Source: Topomyia yanbarensis (taxonomy: Eukaryota; Arthropoda; Insecta; Diptera; Culicidae). Taken from it: DNA of 64,000 nt. The notes beneath the pieces are model-generated. The model searched no databases and had not been told where the DNA came from. It was given only the letters and a program-made list of their open reading frames with translations. Positions within the stretch are counted from its first letter, which is position 1. The number at the start of each line of letters is the position of its first letter. Position numbers and translations under genes: made by a program. The stretch spans positions 29,033,497-29,097,496 of the forward strand of contig NC_080670.1 in assembly GCF_030247195.1 (NCBI RefSeq), given 5' to 3'. Shown here piece by piece: positions 47,497-60,469 of the stretch.

Positions 47497-48020
47497 TTAT
47501 TTTTCATGAAAGTTCGTACCAATACAACTAATGTGCAGCTGATACAACTCATGGTTCATTCGCCTGCGCCACGTTCCGTCTTCCATCTGCACGCCACCAT
47601 AGATGGTACGCAAAACCTTTCGTTCGAAAACTCCAAGGGCGCGTTGGTCCTCCACGAGCATAGTCCAGGTCTCGTGGCCGTAGAGGACTACCGATCTAAT
47701 CAGCGTCTTGTAGATAATCAACTTCGTGCGCCGGCGAATTTTGTTCGACCGGAGCGTCCTCCGGAGTCCAAAGTAGGCACGATTTCCCGCCAAGATCCGT
47801 CTCTGAATTTCTCTGCTGTTATCATTGTCGTCGGTTACCAGTGAACCCAAATACATGAATTCGTCGACCATCTCGATTTCCTCACCGTCAATCCGAACTC
47901 GGGTGGGAGGTTCACACTGTCGTCTTTAGAACCTCTCATGTATTTTGTCTTCGAAACGTTGGTGGCAAGTCCAATCCTTCTGGCTTCAGCTTTCAGTCTT
48001 TGAACATATATTTCATTCAA
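47497..48020 (-). pseudogene. Non-LTR retrotransposon RT C-terminal fragment
   Basis: Minus-strand frames. 48020-47835 reads RLKAEARRIGLATNVSKTKY. After a frameshift, 47871-47540 reads VDEFMYLGSLVTDDNDNSRE, RAYFGLRRTLRSNKIRRRTK, VVLYGHETWTML, then VFERKVLRTIYGG and WRRRMNHELYQL. This is the thumb and post-RT region of a mosquito LINE (RTE/BovB-like by look, clade tentative). No YADD block remains, and the 3' end stops abruptly after HELYQL. Dead. Confidence 0.75.
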
Positions 48021-48330
48021 AATTCAATAGAGATACGAATAGTTTAAATATTTCACGTGGAATGTCTCTTTTGAAAATTTTCATCGTCAAACTTTCATAT
48101 TACCCAGTTAAGCCAAATATTTTTCTGATATAGCCATGAATTTCCTTAATTATAGTGTAGATACAGGCTTTGAATAGAATTGAATTAAAGTTGAGTTGAT
48201 ATAGCAGCAGACAAGACATAGTTTTGTTTTCTCAAACCTTCGCAATTACAATTAATAAATATTTCAGATTGGCAGAAGATCTTATCACACAACTTAGAAA
48301 TGGATACAGAAATAGTTAGATAGATGCGAT

Positions 48331-48399
48331 AGAAGAGAGACAGAGAGAGCAAAAGAGAGAGAGAGAGAGAGGGAGAGAGAGATGGAGGAGGGGGGGGGG
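48331..48399. repeat. GA-rich microsatellite ending in poly-G
   Basis: GAGAGA runs with a few interruptions, then GGAGGAGGGGGGGGGG. Confidence 0.9.
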
Positions 48400-48957
48400 C
48401 GTGTGAGGAATGGCAAATGATGGTTAATGCAGTGACATTATTTTTATAGGTATATTATTTTGATATTTTGATTCTTACATTCTTATCATAAATAATGTAA
48501 GTAGTAATTTTTGCGCCATAACCAGTATAACCTAAATCTTGCAAAAGAGCTAATTTTTCGCTAGATTTTTGGGCTTGTTACAGTTGCTTTCGGTGACGCC
48601 ACAAGTATAATTATATTAGAAATCTTTTATCTCACTACTAGGTGAATTACTTGTTGATCTGTGTATTGATATACCGCCCAACATATACCTCATGATTGAA
48701 CGCAATGCCTAATCCAAGGAATAAATACTAGAACTCACTGTTTCTTTATCAACACATTATTTTGTCTTTGAAGTGAACTTATATATTGATTTTTGAGAAA
48801 TAGTTAATTTATTATAAAGGTAATTCACAAAATGTTCTCAACATCGAATTCCTTGAATCACGTAGATGTGTTTTCATACCCCGATATTCAAAATCGGTTT
48901 AGTTTTGCTCCTAAAACACCAGTAAAGCAATACTCTGTATGAAACAATCTCATTTTT

Positions 48958-49460
48958 AGTTAGGGGAAATTGGTAAGCGTGGACTAAAAATACAAAATGT
49001 TCAATATCTCCGCTGCTCGTGCACGGATTTAGACAATCTATAGCTAGTTAGAAAGGTATTTTTACAAGCTTTCTATTTATATGCAGTTTGTGGGACGAAA
49101 TTGTATTGTTTGAAAGTTATTTGCAAAAAACCTGCCGTGTTTTGACAAAATCGCCCATATCTCAGAAAGTAAACAACATATCGAAAATCAAAAATAATAG
49201 TGTCAAATGGCAACGTTAGGCCTTTCATTTGAAACTAATTTCATTAAGATCGGTTCAGCCATTGCTGAGATAATTACATGACATTTTGTACATACATACA
49301 TACACACATACACACACACACACACATACAGACATTGTCTCAATTTGTCGAGCTGAGTCGATTGGTATATGAGACTCGGCCCTCCGGGCCTCGGAAAAAG
49401 TTTTCAAAGTTTGAGCGAATCCTATACATTTCTTTTGTAAGAAATGTAAAAACATGATTG
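48958..49460. repeat. Interspersed repeat with CA microsatellite and CGGCCCTCCGGGCC motif
   Basis: Starts TTAGGGGAAATTGGTAAGCG. It contains (CATA)n/(CA)n at 49291-49330, then GTCGAGCTGAGTCGATTGGT, ATGAGACTCGGCCCTCCGGG and a run to ATTTCTTTTGTAAGAAATG. This 3' motif is familiar to me from abundant mosquito interspersed repeats. Exact family not assigned. Confidence 0.45.
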
Positions 49461-49812
49461 AAAACGAGAAGGAAAAAGAATCAAAATAAAAACTCCGAAG
49501 CGCAAACATGATCGTCGCACAGCTAAGCAATCACGTTAGCCGGAATGCACAACTTCACTTCCACACTCTGCCGACGACGAGGACACCGAACAAAAGATTT
49601 GCAGGGCCGGCGGAATGCGTGGGTAGTATAAGTACTACTACCCACTCGAAAATTACAATCAGAAAAAAAAACCGACTCGGAATAGTGGTGAGGTATTTCC
49701 GTCGGAGGTAAATTGATTTTTTTTTTCTATCACGGACGTCAACAGCAAGGTAGTGACTGCACAAAACATTAACACTCCTTCCCGTCATGTACGGAAAGCA
49801 AGACCTATAGTT

Positions 49813-49975
49813 TGGATCCACGCATCCGAAGCGAGGGTCCGGATCTAGACACAGGGATGGGCTAGATCCAGGGCCTGGTCCATTTCCGGGTACTGATCCA
49901 GATTCGGGAGGTCCAAATTTAGGAACTGGTCCGGATCGGGAGCTGTGTCGGATCCGGAAACTAGGTCGTCGGGAT
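49813..49975. repeat. Degenerate tandem repeat of GGATC-YGG motifs
   Basis: GGTCCGGATC, GGGCTAGATCCAGG, GGTACTGATCCAGATT, GGTCCGGATCGGG and TCGGATCCGG recur every 20-30 bases. No gene is recognised. Confidence 0.4.
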
Positions 49976-50139
49976 TTCGGCTGGTTTGACTCAATACTAA
50001 TACTATTATAGAAATCGATTAAATTGTCCTACATAAGAACAGAGCCGAAGTTGACACATACTGAAAAAGTGTTTGGTTGTGTGATGCACATACATGAACA
50101 GCTACCAAAATTCGCCATTCCACCGTTGCGGTAATATGA

Positions 50140-50910
50140 CGTCGCTGTTGTGCTATCTTATGACAAGCGCCATTTAGCACATTTCGAGAAAAACGATTTT
50201 TAAAGTTTGAGATTGAATATGTTGAAACTTATAAATGGTATAAACATTCCAAAGAAGACAATTAATGCTTCTATCTATTCTTCATCAATCTCTCAAATAT
50301 TACGAAGATCGCTTGACTATGTTGCGAGTTTTTACTATGAATGTAAACAAAAGTCGCACTCACACGTGTCATAGGCGTGTATTGATGACAAAATTTGTAT
50401 AACGTGTCATAATCGTGCATGAAAAATTTTCCGTAGAAAAAAAATCATCAATTTTTAACTTTTATTCATATCTTTGCGTTCATATGGGCTATAAACAATC
50501 GGTGAAATGCATTTTGAAGGGAATGAGTCAGGGCATCTAGAAAAAATAGTTATTTTTAGTTACAGTGTTGCCAAATATCCTTTATTTCCAATTTAAAACT
50601 AAAACTGTGTTTTTCTCACAACTCGTGTAATATTCTTTTGAAAATGTTTATGTCATTGTGTTCCTCAGACATTTTCACGCATAAAAACATCTAAAACTGC
50701 AATATAACTTGAGCAAATCCCTAGATACAGTGATTTTAAGCAAAAAACTCACAATTTCTCATGACGTTTCTCGCAATATCTAAGTAACCAAGTAGAATTT
50801 CAAAATTCTGAAAACGCCACTTTGTAGAGATTTTTCAAACAAGTAATGTGGCATATCTAACTCAGTTTACCCCAAAATGGCGTTTGTTATAAGATAGCAC
50901 AACAGCGACG
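50140..50910. mobile_element. 771-bp MITE with ~36-bp inverted ends and ATGA duplication
   Basis: The left end CGTCGCTGTTGTGCTATCTT (from 50140) and the right end AAGATAGCACAACAGCGACG (to 50910) are inverted and extend to about 36 bp with a few mismatches. ATGA flanks both sides (50136-50139 and 50911-50914), a 4-bp target duplication. The interior is AT-rich with no transposase. Confidence 0.8.
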
Positions 50911-50914
50911 ATGA

Positions 50915-53900
50915 GTTTAATACAGTAAAGCGCAATTGCGCGATCTGTTACCAAAAAGGCAATAGAATATTACCCAAAAGTAATATAGACATGTCCATCG
51001 GATTTTGGGTGTAGTATTAAACAAACACATTTTTCTGAGCCGTCGGATATACAGCCCTGTTAACAAAGAATGTTTCCGAATAGACACCAGATATTATCAG
51101 GGAATTTTCATTTTTACTGGCACACGCTGTATCTGAACATTCGTCAGTACGATGAGAAATCACTTCGAATCTTACTACCCATTCGGGAAAAGGTGTTCCG
51201 CCAGCCCTGATGATTTGCAAGTACAAGACCAGACGCAGATACCGAAAAAATATGTTTTTGCAACATTTCCTTTCGCGTTTTCATGATTTTCACCTCATTT
51301 TCTTACCTAAATGACGGATCAGTGGATTGCATTTATTATTTGTGTTATTAATTTTTAAACGATCTGCAGTAAAAATAAAAGTTGAACCACTGATTTTCTA
51401 CGCGACTACATTGTTTTACTTAACCCCGAATATAGTGACCCCCAAATTTTAAAGACATCGAAAAAAGTAGCTTCACCTTATTGGATTCAGCTAGAAAAAT
51501 ACTTATCCAGACCCAAAGTCATTATAACCAGAATGTTTCCAGGTGTATAACCTTCCCAACGAGTGCTTGTTTGTCAAAATCAGTGCAAAAGTACCATCGC
51601 ACAAGCTCGCCAAAAAAACTTGACCCCACTCTACTCAATGTTTAAATTACTTTCAATATAAACGATGTTGTCTCATTCTCACGATAAAATTTTGCACTAT
51701 ATAAGTCTTTTCTATTATTTTAAATAATGAGTAGAATGGTTCAAAATTCATTAAAATAAAAAAAAAAACTTTTTAATGGTCGAGGAGTTTTGCTATCTTT
51801 CAAAAAATTAAAGGAAACCAAATAAAAAAAATTATCGGAGACACTGAGCCATGGAAACATTTTCAAAATTAGTGTGATATTTTTCACATTTTTAGTGTGA
51901 CACACTGTACGTGGCGAAGTGATGATTTTCCGTGTTGGGAAAAACCATCCTTACCACTTTTCGGGCGCTCCCCTGCGAAAGCCTTTCCGTGTTTAATGAA
52001 GGCGTGTGCGCGGGGGAGTGCGGAGTGAAAATGTATTTCTTTATTGGCCTAAAAATACAGAATTGATTGTTCGAGGCTGTGCAAAAGACGGAGTCGTTTC
52101 GCTTGAATGGTCAGACGATTCTGCAATTGAGTAGAAACTTATTGCGCATTGTCGTGGGTAATGATTTTGGCTAACCTTGAGTAAAATGACAAATGGCACT
52201 GGGACGGTTAGGATTATTGTTTGATTTCGGCAGATTCATATTTATTACAATTTTAGGTGTATATTTCGGAAGAAAGAACAGTTTCCTTTTGGTTGAACTA
52301 AATTGCATTAGGGATATATAAACACCAAAAACTTATATGTCCGTCAAGAGATTTTCCTAGATGCAAGCTGTTATGTTACAATCGCATAGCTCTCAAATAA
52401 GTCTAATTTTCTTGAAGCGTTTACCCAAAATTATCACACCTATTTAAGAGCTGTAAAGCGATAAAAAAAACTTCGACGAAACATGAATGATGTGCTCAAC
52501 TCGATAAAGCGCACCAAAAAACCGAAATTCGCCATTCATACTACGTGGAATTGAAAATTGTTTGAGGCACTTTTTCCCATTCCCCAACCGATGACATGAA
52601 AAGCCAATTGAACTTTTCCTTGGAAGTAACTAGGTGAGCGCCTAGCCTCCGTTGTTTACCTCGTTCAATGCATCCTTTATGTGCCGAGCGCGCAGGGTTT
52701 CCCTCCTTCATTGTTAGTTATACTTGGTACAGGCACAAAGTCCCGACTCAGGTCCAATGATGGTTGATGTATGTACTTTTATTTGCCCGGCGGCCCGACA
52801 CCGAGCAGCTTCAATTCAATCTCCATTGGGAGCAGCCGATGGGAGGATGGTAAGAGATAATAGTGGTACTTCGACCGAAAGAATGGCTATCGAGTAAATT
52901 CTGTGCTACTGGTGCTGTTATTTTCAGAAGAGTTGGTGTAAGCGATAGTAATGGTAAGTACGATAAATAACGGGGTGGTTAAAGCTATCGTTATCTTTTC
53001 GAAACATGAACGAATCTACGGTTCCGCCGGTGCAATTGTTCGTTTCGGTTCGGAATGGCTTGCTTGGTTGAGAATAACGATGACACTCAAAACTGGACGG
53101 TCTGCGGTTGACGAATTCAAGAGTAATTAAAAGGTCCTCACAAAACTGTTTTAAATGCACTATAACATTGCACTCCATTTTCATCCATGTTTTACCGTGC
53201 TGGCCATCGAATCAACGAAACCTGAACACTCTCCTCTCTATTTTCAGTCACTTAAAAGCTATCGCCCTAATCTGGTATCCCCTAGTTTCCTTTCATCGTC
53301 ATTCGAAAAAAAAAGTAGATAGTGCGGTGACACCAGTCGTTTTCCGTGTCCACGTTCCTACGGGAGTCTCAAATATCAAGTTGTTCATCTTGACATGGAA
53401 AGGAAACTGTATAGACTGAATACATTAATGATGAAAAGTGAATTTTTGCCAAAGTGCCACACCAGCACATCGTCACTCCGGTCCGGTGTCTACGATCCCG
53501 AGCAACGTCCCATAGAATCATGCACTTAGGACGGGACCGAATGAATGAAAATGACTACACCGATAGACACGCAGCGGATGCTGGTCGGTGGTAATGACTA
53601 TGGCGACTATGTAAAGGACTGCCATCGTAGACACACTACTCAGATGTACGATGTTGATGGCTTGGGTCATTGAACTGGAAACCATACCATAGCCGTGGGA
53701 GTGGAAAATGTCAATATTATGTAATTTGTTTACGAATGTTTATGTACCTACCAAATTGACTAGAAAAATCGATAGGACATTTTGTAAGGATTCTTCAGTG
53801 TCTTTTCTTGGATAGGGCTTCCCATTACATGTGCGCCATGAACGGAATCCCCAAAACGAGCACAATTAGTTATCGAACGGCGAAAGGCGAACAGAACGAT

Positions 53901-54170
53901 GGCGACAACGCAAATCTTGACAAAGATCCAAGATTTTGTGTAGCATCTAACCGGGGGTTCTCAGCACGTATTATCGAACGTTTATGTGATATCTATAGGC
54001 ACACGATATGCGACGACACTTATTAAACTAATAGGGAGTTGTTAATCTTATTGTATCACACAGTAGGTACATTTTTCACGTCAGGCATTATTCGTTTCTT
54101 GAGAAAAAGCTATTGGTCTCGATTGATGCACATTTCATATCATGCTAAGTGAATAATGAAATAGTTTGAC
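50915..54170. other. Intergenic, no gene recognised
   Basis: Short ORFs on both strands without domains (for example 52924-53184 and 53808-54026). GC rises locally near 51960-52020 and 52620-52880 without an assignable feature. Confidence 0.35.
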
Positions 54171-54171
54171 A

Positions 54172-56116
54172 AATATTTGTATTTGTATTTGTATTTTAAT
54201 TTATCATCTGACACGTAATCTTAATGAATATGTTAAAATATCAAAACTTAAACTTAGATTAATCTAGAGCTACCAATTCTATTTGCAAACCGACTAGAAT
54301 TTTCTCCAAAATCGAACAAATCCTCTACTAAAGCGAACATGCGGATACACGATGTGAGCGGTTCATTGTATCCGAATGATGTTCTGTGGAATCTTGGATG
54401 CAACAGCGTTGTATTACGAGACGATCTGGATGGTGTTCGAAAGTCCATTAATGACAATAGATGCGGTGCGTCAATTTCTCCATTCAGCAACTTTCCAACG
54501 AATAATGCTTGTTGGGTCTTCCTACGTCGTTGCAGCGTGTCAAGTCCTAATAATCGACATAGATCAGGATACGGAGGCAGATTCAAAGGATCACGCCATG
54601 GCAGGTTTTTCAACGCTAAACGAATGAATCGTTTCTGTATGCGTTCAACCCTCAGGCACCAAGACGTCTGATGTGGACACCAAACAACAGAGGCTGTTTC
54701 CAGTATAGGACGGACTAAAGAACAGTAAAGTGCTTTCAGGCAATACGGATCGGAAAAATCTTTCGCAACCTTAGCGATAAACCCTAACTGACGAGTGGCT
54801 TTTGAAATAACGGCTGACCGAATGCCTCGAATGATAACTTAGAATCCAACAGCACGCCTAGATCCTGAACTTGCTCGACTCTGGTCAGTGAAACACCGTC
54901 AATGCGGTAGTCGAATACAATCAGTGTTGCAATACGATGGAATGTAATCACCACACATTTGCGGATACGTACAACTAATTTGTTCTTCTGACACCATAAA
55001 ACGAACAAATCCAGTAGTGCTTGAAGACGTTCGCAGTCCTCGATCGAATGTACAACAAAATATAGTTTTAGATCATCAGCATAAACTAGCTTACAGCCGC
55101 CCCGCAGGAACAGTGTTACATCGTTGAAGAACAGAATAAACAACATGGGACCGAGGTTACTACGAGTTCAGCCAAGCCACCAATTGTACCGAAGCTCCGA
55201 GACGCGACAGTTTGCAAAGAAGTATTCGATGGTCGATTTTGTCAAAAGCAGCTTTCAAGTCAGTGTAAAATGCGTCAATCTGAGATCTGTTTTCAATCTG
55301 TGTGATGCATGTCGAGGTGAACTCCAATAAATTTGTCGAGACAGATCTTCCAGGCATGAAACCATGTTGTTCGAATGAAATGTAATTACGAGTGCTTTGT
55401 TGAATCATGGCGCTTACTATGATTTCAAATATCTTTGCAGCAGCAGACAGGCTAGTTATACCACGATAATTCCTCATGTTTCGTCGATTTCCGTTTTTGA
55501 AGACAGACAACATTGTGGATTGTTTCCAAATGTCGGGCAATTTCGACTCGGCAAAAGAACGGTTGAAAATACAGCACAGAGGTTCTGTTAAATCGGCAAT
55601 ACAGTGACGAAATATTACTGCAGGAATACCATCAGGTCCAGGAGAGTACGAATTTTTCATTTTTAATGCTGCCGACCTGATCATTTCTGGTGTTATAGTA
55701 AACGTTCTTAGGTCAACCACATCAGCTGGGACGTCCAAAGCGGCCGACGCAGCTTCCTGCATAGAGGCGACATCAGGCGAAAAAACGGAAGCAAAATTAT
55801 TCGCGAACAATTCACAAGCTGTTGCAGCAGACGTAGATTCGGTATGGTCCAAGTACACGGTAGACGGCACTGATTCAGATTTCCGCTTGGAATTTACAAA
55901 ACTCCAAAATCCTCTTGGGTTTCTCCTTAAACTTGATTGGACGCGTAGAACATACGATTTGTATAAAGTTGCATTACGGTAGCGGTACGCATTACTAGCA
56001 CGATGAAAGCAATCTTCAGTCTCCGGAGTTCGCTGTTGTCGAAGCCTACGTTGACATGCATTTCGTACACAATATAATAATCTAATATTCAAAAACTTTT
56101 CTTCCGTACTGTACAT
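54172..56116 (-). pseudogene. Jockey-like LINE, 5'-truncated, with RT and 3' tail
   Basis: Minus-strand order. 56116-55160 is 318 residues with SPGPDGIPAVIFRHC (about residues 158-172), RNMRNYRGITSLS (212-224), EQHGFMPGRSVSTNLLEF (249-266) and FYTDLKAAFDKIDH (283-296), the RT fingers and first catalytic Asp. Then a deletion. 55146-54784 starts NLGPMLFILFFNDV-like and contains LVYADDLKLY, the second catalytic motif. Then 54790-54254 reads through SDPYCLKALYCSLVRPILE, PYPDLCRLLGLDTLQRRRK and FHRTSFGYNEP to the end. The 3' tail at 54172-54200 is (ATACAA)n on the minus strand. ORF1 and endonuclease are absent, and at least two frame breaks are present. Non-functional. Confidence 0.85.
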
Positions 56117-57790
56117 AAAATGTACATACCGAAAATTCGTGTCTCGGTTCTATAATTTAGAGAGACAGGAAGTGGAATTAATTAGACTGTGTACCACTGA
56201 CTAGATGATGGCGACACTCGTTGTCGTCGTTTGGGCTTTCTTGTTGGTCTGAATACAATTACGAAATCACGACCAAGGCTTAGCGTTTTTGTGCACAACA
56301 TTGTTCTAGGGCTTTTAGAATTCAAACATTATCTTTACTGAAAACTGGTGGGACCCAGCATACCTTATTCATTACAAAAGTAATTCAATAATCATTTTCA
56401 TTATTAATTCTTCTGTGTGTATGTTTTTATAGAGCAGAAAAAAGCTTCCATAACGACCCTGGAAACGGGTTGGGGAGCCACCCCCGACCCGCTAAAACAT
56501 TTACTCTTACCGCCGAACCTGATTCCTCCCCGGCACTACATTAAGGCATTACTTCGGGGAGAGGTTGTTTATTCCTTCAGTAGGGTTAGACCACCACTCC
56601 CCGACATACCGCCAGTTTTTGACCATCCACACTAAGTAGGCCATATCTGTATGCACTACGAAAACTAGCAATCTCTGGGTCGAGAATATGTGCGCTGTCG
56701 TTGCAAGTACAATCTGGGCGACAAACTACAGATTGTCTAATTTACTGAGCCCTTTGGTCCTTGGTTACATTCAGCACCACAATTTCTCGAGACCTTTTGC
56801 TCCTTGTCCAGTGCCATTCAGTATCGCAACTCCTTTAAGCCGTTCTTGTGCCATTTACTCTGTCCAGTCCCCGACGATGGACATAGCTTACTCCGATCGA
56901 AAATTCCCAAGAAGTTCTCCCGAAACCGAACCAACCAGCCAGGTACCGATGACCGTCCGGCGATTCTGGTGGAGCAAGGCGTTCGGTTCGCTGATGCCCC
57001 GACGACCCGCAGCTAGTAGCGTGTCGTCGCGATCTACTTAGTCTAGTCCCCGACGATTAATCTAGCTTACGCCAACAAATAGTTACCCGTTGAAAGAAGT
57101 TTTTCTGATACCGATTCTTCTTGTGTTAACGCAATATTTCTCTAGTGCCGACGGGTATGGTGCCGTAGTCGGTCCGGTAATTCCGGGTAGAGCATGGCGT
57201 CCGGTTCACTGGTGCCCGCGACCAATGCCCGGTGGTCTGTCGCGGTCTACTCGACTAGTCTCCAGAGGTGGATTTCGCCTATTGTTGCGGAGAGTATCCC
57301 AACTGAAGTACCAACCGGCACATCAGGATCGACAGCAGTAGTATCCTGACTACGGCATACCGGCCATGGCGAACGTCAACGGACAGGGCACGGATCACGA
57401 ATTAAACGGCGATTTTGGGCGGACAGGCATGCTGTTCTACTCCCTAAGTAAGGAAGGATGAAGGATGAAAGTAACAGCACGGCTGCCTCTTTTCCGCTAA
57501 AATCTTGGCAGGTCTCCGGGTATACTCAAAACTCGTCATCAATAGTTGGTGGTACTCGATTCGGATGAACCATCCCCGATTTTACGCCGATCCGGCTCGA
57601 AACACTCCTCCCCATGAAGGATAGTGTTAACCCTAGTCTGGTCTCCCTGCTTGCGTAGATAACCATGGGATCAAAAGAGGCGACTACGTATAAAGAGGAG
57701 ATGGCGACTCTGGGTAGGGACCCAACAAAATAAAGAAAGGTAAGAATATGGTCTAGACGCGGTAAATCCGTTCGCCAGAGGTGGTTTGGT

Positions 57791-58501
57791 CAAAGATAAA
57801 CTCAAGATTACTAGGTCCCATACAAACGATTAACAAAAGATGGATCAGTAATCGTGAACCGTTGAACTCAATTATAGTAAGCATATGCTACCCCCTCGGT
57901 AAAGGGCGTCGATAATTTTTGGAATGCGTCAACAAAATGCTATGGTTACGAATCAAAACAGAGTTGCAAACAATCTTATTATGAAAGAAACATGTTTTCC
58001 AAATCGACGAGTAAAATATTGTTCAGTTATACCTTTTTCTAGAAGACTGATGGCCAGAATCATTGATGCGAGCTCGGCCGTTCCTAACACTTTGTAATCG
58101 TGAATCACTGTAAGGAAATTCGAGTTCAACATCCACTTAATTCTTCCGCACAGCTAGTACAAAGGTACTTCGTTGAAGAATTTGACGCAAAATATATCAG
58201 TCAGTTAGTGACTAATTTACTAATGAATTATGAATAGCAGAAATTTAACGTAGGCACATCAACTAATTACCGAAATATGAAAACTCAGTTTGTTTATTTT
58301 TCTGTTGAAAAATGTATTGTTATTGTCGTAATAACTGATTGTCATGGATACGACGCAAAGATCGACGTTGTGTCCTTTTTCGCAAAGCTCCGCTTCGGTT
58401 TTGTTTTGATGTCATTCTGACGGTGAACCGCGTTCATCGAGGGATCGCATTTAGATGGTACATGGAATACCTTTGACCGCTCTATCTTGAGTTTATCTTT
58501 G
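57791..58501. mobile_element. 711-bp DNA element nested in the R1-like LINE
   Basis: The ends are CAAAGATAAACTCAAGAT (57791-57808) and its exact reverse complement (58484-58501). GTTTGGT precedes the left end (57784-57790) and follows the right end (58502-58508), a perfect 7-bp duplication. It reads as 8 bp if the ambiguous G is counted. The length suits hAT- or P-type elements. No transposase frame. Confidence 0.75.
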
Positions 58502-58558
58502 GTTTGGTGAGATCACCACCACCAGCTGCAACTGAATTTTTGCAGCAAAAGCAGGAGA

Positions 58559-59291
58559 ATGAGAAGCAGAAACAGCAGCCGCAAAGACAGCAACCGGAAC
58601 AGAGTGGGTGAGCCGAAACTAGTGACAGCGAAGTACTTGGTGGAGGAGCTTCACAAGTTTATGGGCGCAAGCAACAATGTTCATAAGGACTTTAAGGTTC
58701 TAAGAATCCGAGAGGCCTTACTGTTTGCCGTGAAGGAGTATAACACGGCTGGTATAGCTGAGAGAGCATTGGCGTCGATGAAGGCGAATATCTTCATAGC
58801 ACAGCCCCTCCACACCGTAGCAGAGGAAGAAGAATCTGTTTGGAGTGGAGACCTCGCCAGTTTCCGTGACTCCAAAGAACAAGGCAGACCCAGACGCGTG
58901 AGGACGCTCCTACTACCCAAGGGAAGGACGCTACTCAACCGGGAGAAAGCTGGAGTACCGTTGGAGGTCGGAAAGAGAAACACAAGAAACAGTAAAAGCG
59001 GAAGAAAGATAGAAAAGTGGGGCAGAAGAGGGAAGCAAAAACCTCCGGCTCGTCAGAAGGCGCCAAATGGAGAAGCCGTGCTCGTCACAGCTAATGACAC
59101 GCCGACGTATGTAACGCTCCTCAAGGATGTCAGAGAGGATCCAGAGTTGAAGGAGGATCCCACGATTAACAGCTCAACTATGCAGGAGGTTATTACCAAA
59201 TCACTGGATGAAGAAACAGAAGTTAAAGGTGAGAGGTGCACTGAAGCGATAATTCGTTTACCTTTACCGCTGCCGTTAACCGCTGCTGACT
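58559..59291 (+). pseudogene. R1-like LINE ORF1 (gag-like protein), degraded
   Basis: A 244-residue frame with an N-terminal basic stretch, a helical region LVEELHKFMGASNNVHKDFK...ALLFAVKEYNTAG typical of R1-clade ORF1, a basic linker (GKRNTRNSKSGRKIEKWGRR), then TYVTLLKDVREDPELKE, the conserved block before the zinc knuckles. The frame breaks at 59291. A shifted continuation at 59285-59340 reads ALEVGNDMVGWWRCPF, the start of the knuckle region. The ATG is probably internal. Confidence 0.7.
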
Positions 59292-59380
59292 AGGCGCTGG
59301 AGGTAGGCAATGATATGGTTGGATGGTGGAGATGTCCATTCAGAACCGCCCCTCGAGTGAATAAACAAACACAGTAATGC

Positions 59381-59862
59381 ATGAAGTGTTTGGGCTTTGG
59401 ACATTTGGCAGGGGCTTGCAAAGGTACGGATTCAGAATGTGCTGAAAAGCGGGGAGATAGGGCATTTTGTGAGAGACTAGATGGCGACTGCAGGCCAACG
59501 CTAATGAAGATAACCCAGATAAATCTGAATCACTGCGATACCACACAACAACTGTTGCGGCAGTCTACTACAGAAACAATGTGTGACATCGCTTTGATTC
59601 CAAACCCGTATCAATTCCCCCTTGATAACGGTAACTGGGTGGCGGGTATATCGGGAACGGCTGCGATAAAAGTTATGGGTAGAATACCCATTCAAGAAGT
59701 GGTAAAACCCTCTTATGAAGGCTTCGTGGTCGCCAAAATTAACGGCGTTTTCTTGTGCAACTGTTACGGTCCTCCAAAGCGGATAGTGAAGCAGTTCAGT
59801 TTAACGCTGGAGCAGTTGATCGGCCGAAAGCTGGTAGTCATTGGTGGTAACTTCAACGCTTG
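59381..59862 (+). pseudogene. R1-like LINE zinc knuckle and endonuclease N-terminus
   Basis: The frame begins CLGFGHLAGACKG and a second CAEKRGDRAFC...C knuckle of ORF1. It continues straight into MKITQINLNHCDTTQQLL, the start of the AP-endonuclease of ORF2. DIALIPNPYQFP (usually ISEPY) and VFLCNCYGPPKR are recognisable endonuclease strands. It ends at a premature TGA after GGNFNA. The fusion of knuckle and endonuclease in one frame reflects decay, since these are normally separate ORFs. Confidence 0.75.
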
Positions 59863-60469
59863 AGATGTGGAGTAGGGTAGTACTGTGTATGTCTGTGTGC
59901 TTGTGTATGCGTGTGATTTTATAGTAAAGTTTAAAAAACTTCAAAACCCCAACCTATAGTGTATTGGCGCCAGTGCCACGAAATTTCAAAATCAGTTACC
60001 TATTTCTGCTTGCATTTACCGAAACCGACATTCAGATTCAACGCCTCCCTCATTCATTCACTTTCCAACTGACTGAAATTTCATGCAGAATCGAATGCTT
60101 GAGTGCAGAGGAAATATAAATTCATTCACCAATAAAAGCATTCATTTGTTATTATGTCGACAGATTGAAGTCAGAAGTTAGCATCTTCTACATTTTCGAG
60201 CATAAGTGAACTACGTAATCTATATTTGGTGCACTTTTGATCAATAATCCCTCTCAGAGCTAGCATAGAAATAAAATTCACTTTGCTTCTGAAACCGAAC
60301 ATGTCCGTACCTGAAAGCGCTGCGTCGGGAGAACGAATGACGATGGAAACGAACTAAAAATTTCATTCATCGCTGCGGGCATGAATTGAATTTTGTTTTC
60401 TTTCAAGTTCATGCAGCGATGTCAGTTTTTTTAAGCTCTGATTGGCGCTCTATGGGATTCATGAAATGG

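Larger units (their letters stand above)
56420..59862 (+). mobile_element. R1-like LINE, 5' half (leader, ORF1, start of endonuclease)
   Basis: 56420-57790 is a long leader with GTTCCC/CTCCCGAAACC and GATCTACTTAGTCTAGTCCC repeats. After a nested DNA element (57791-58501) come ORF1 and then ORF2. ORF2 stops at VVIGG-N-FNA, where the catalytic GDFNAW block is altered and TGG has become TGA. No reverse transcriptase follows. Confidence 0.7.
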
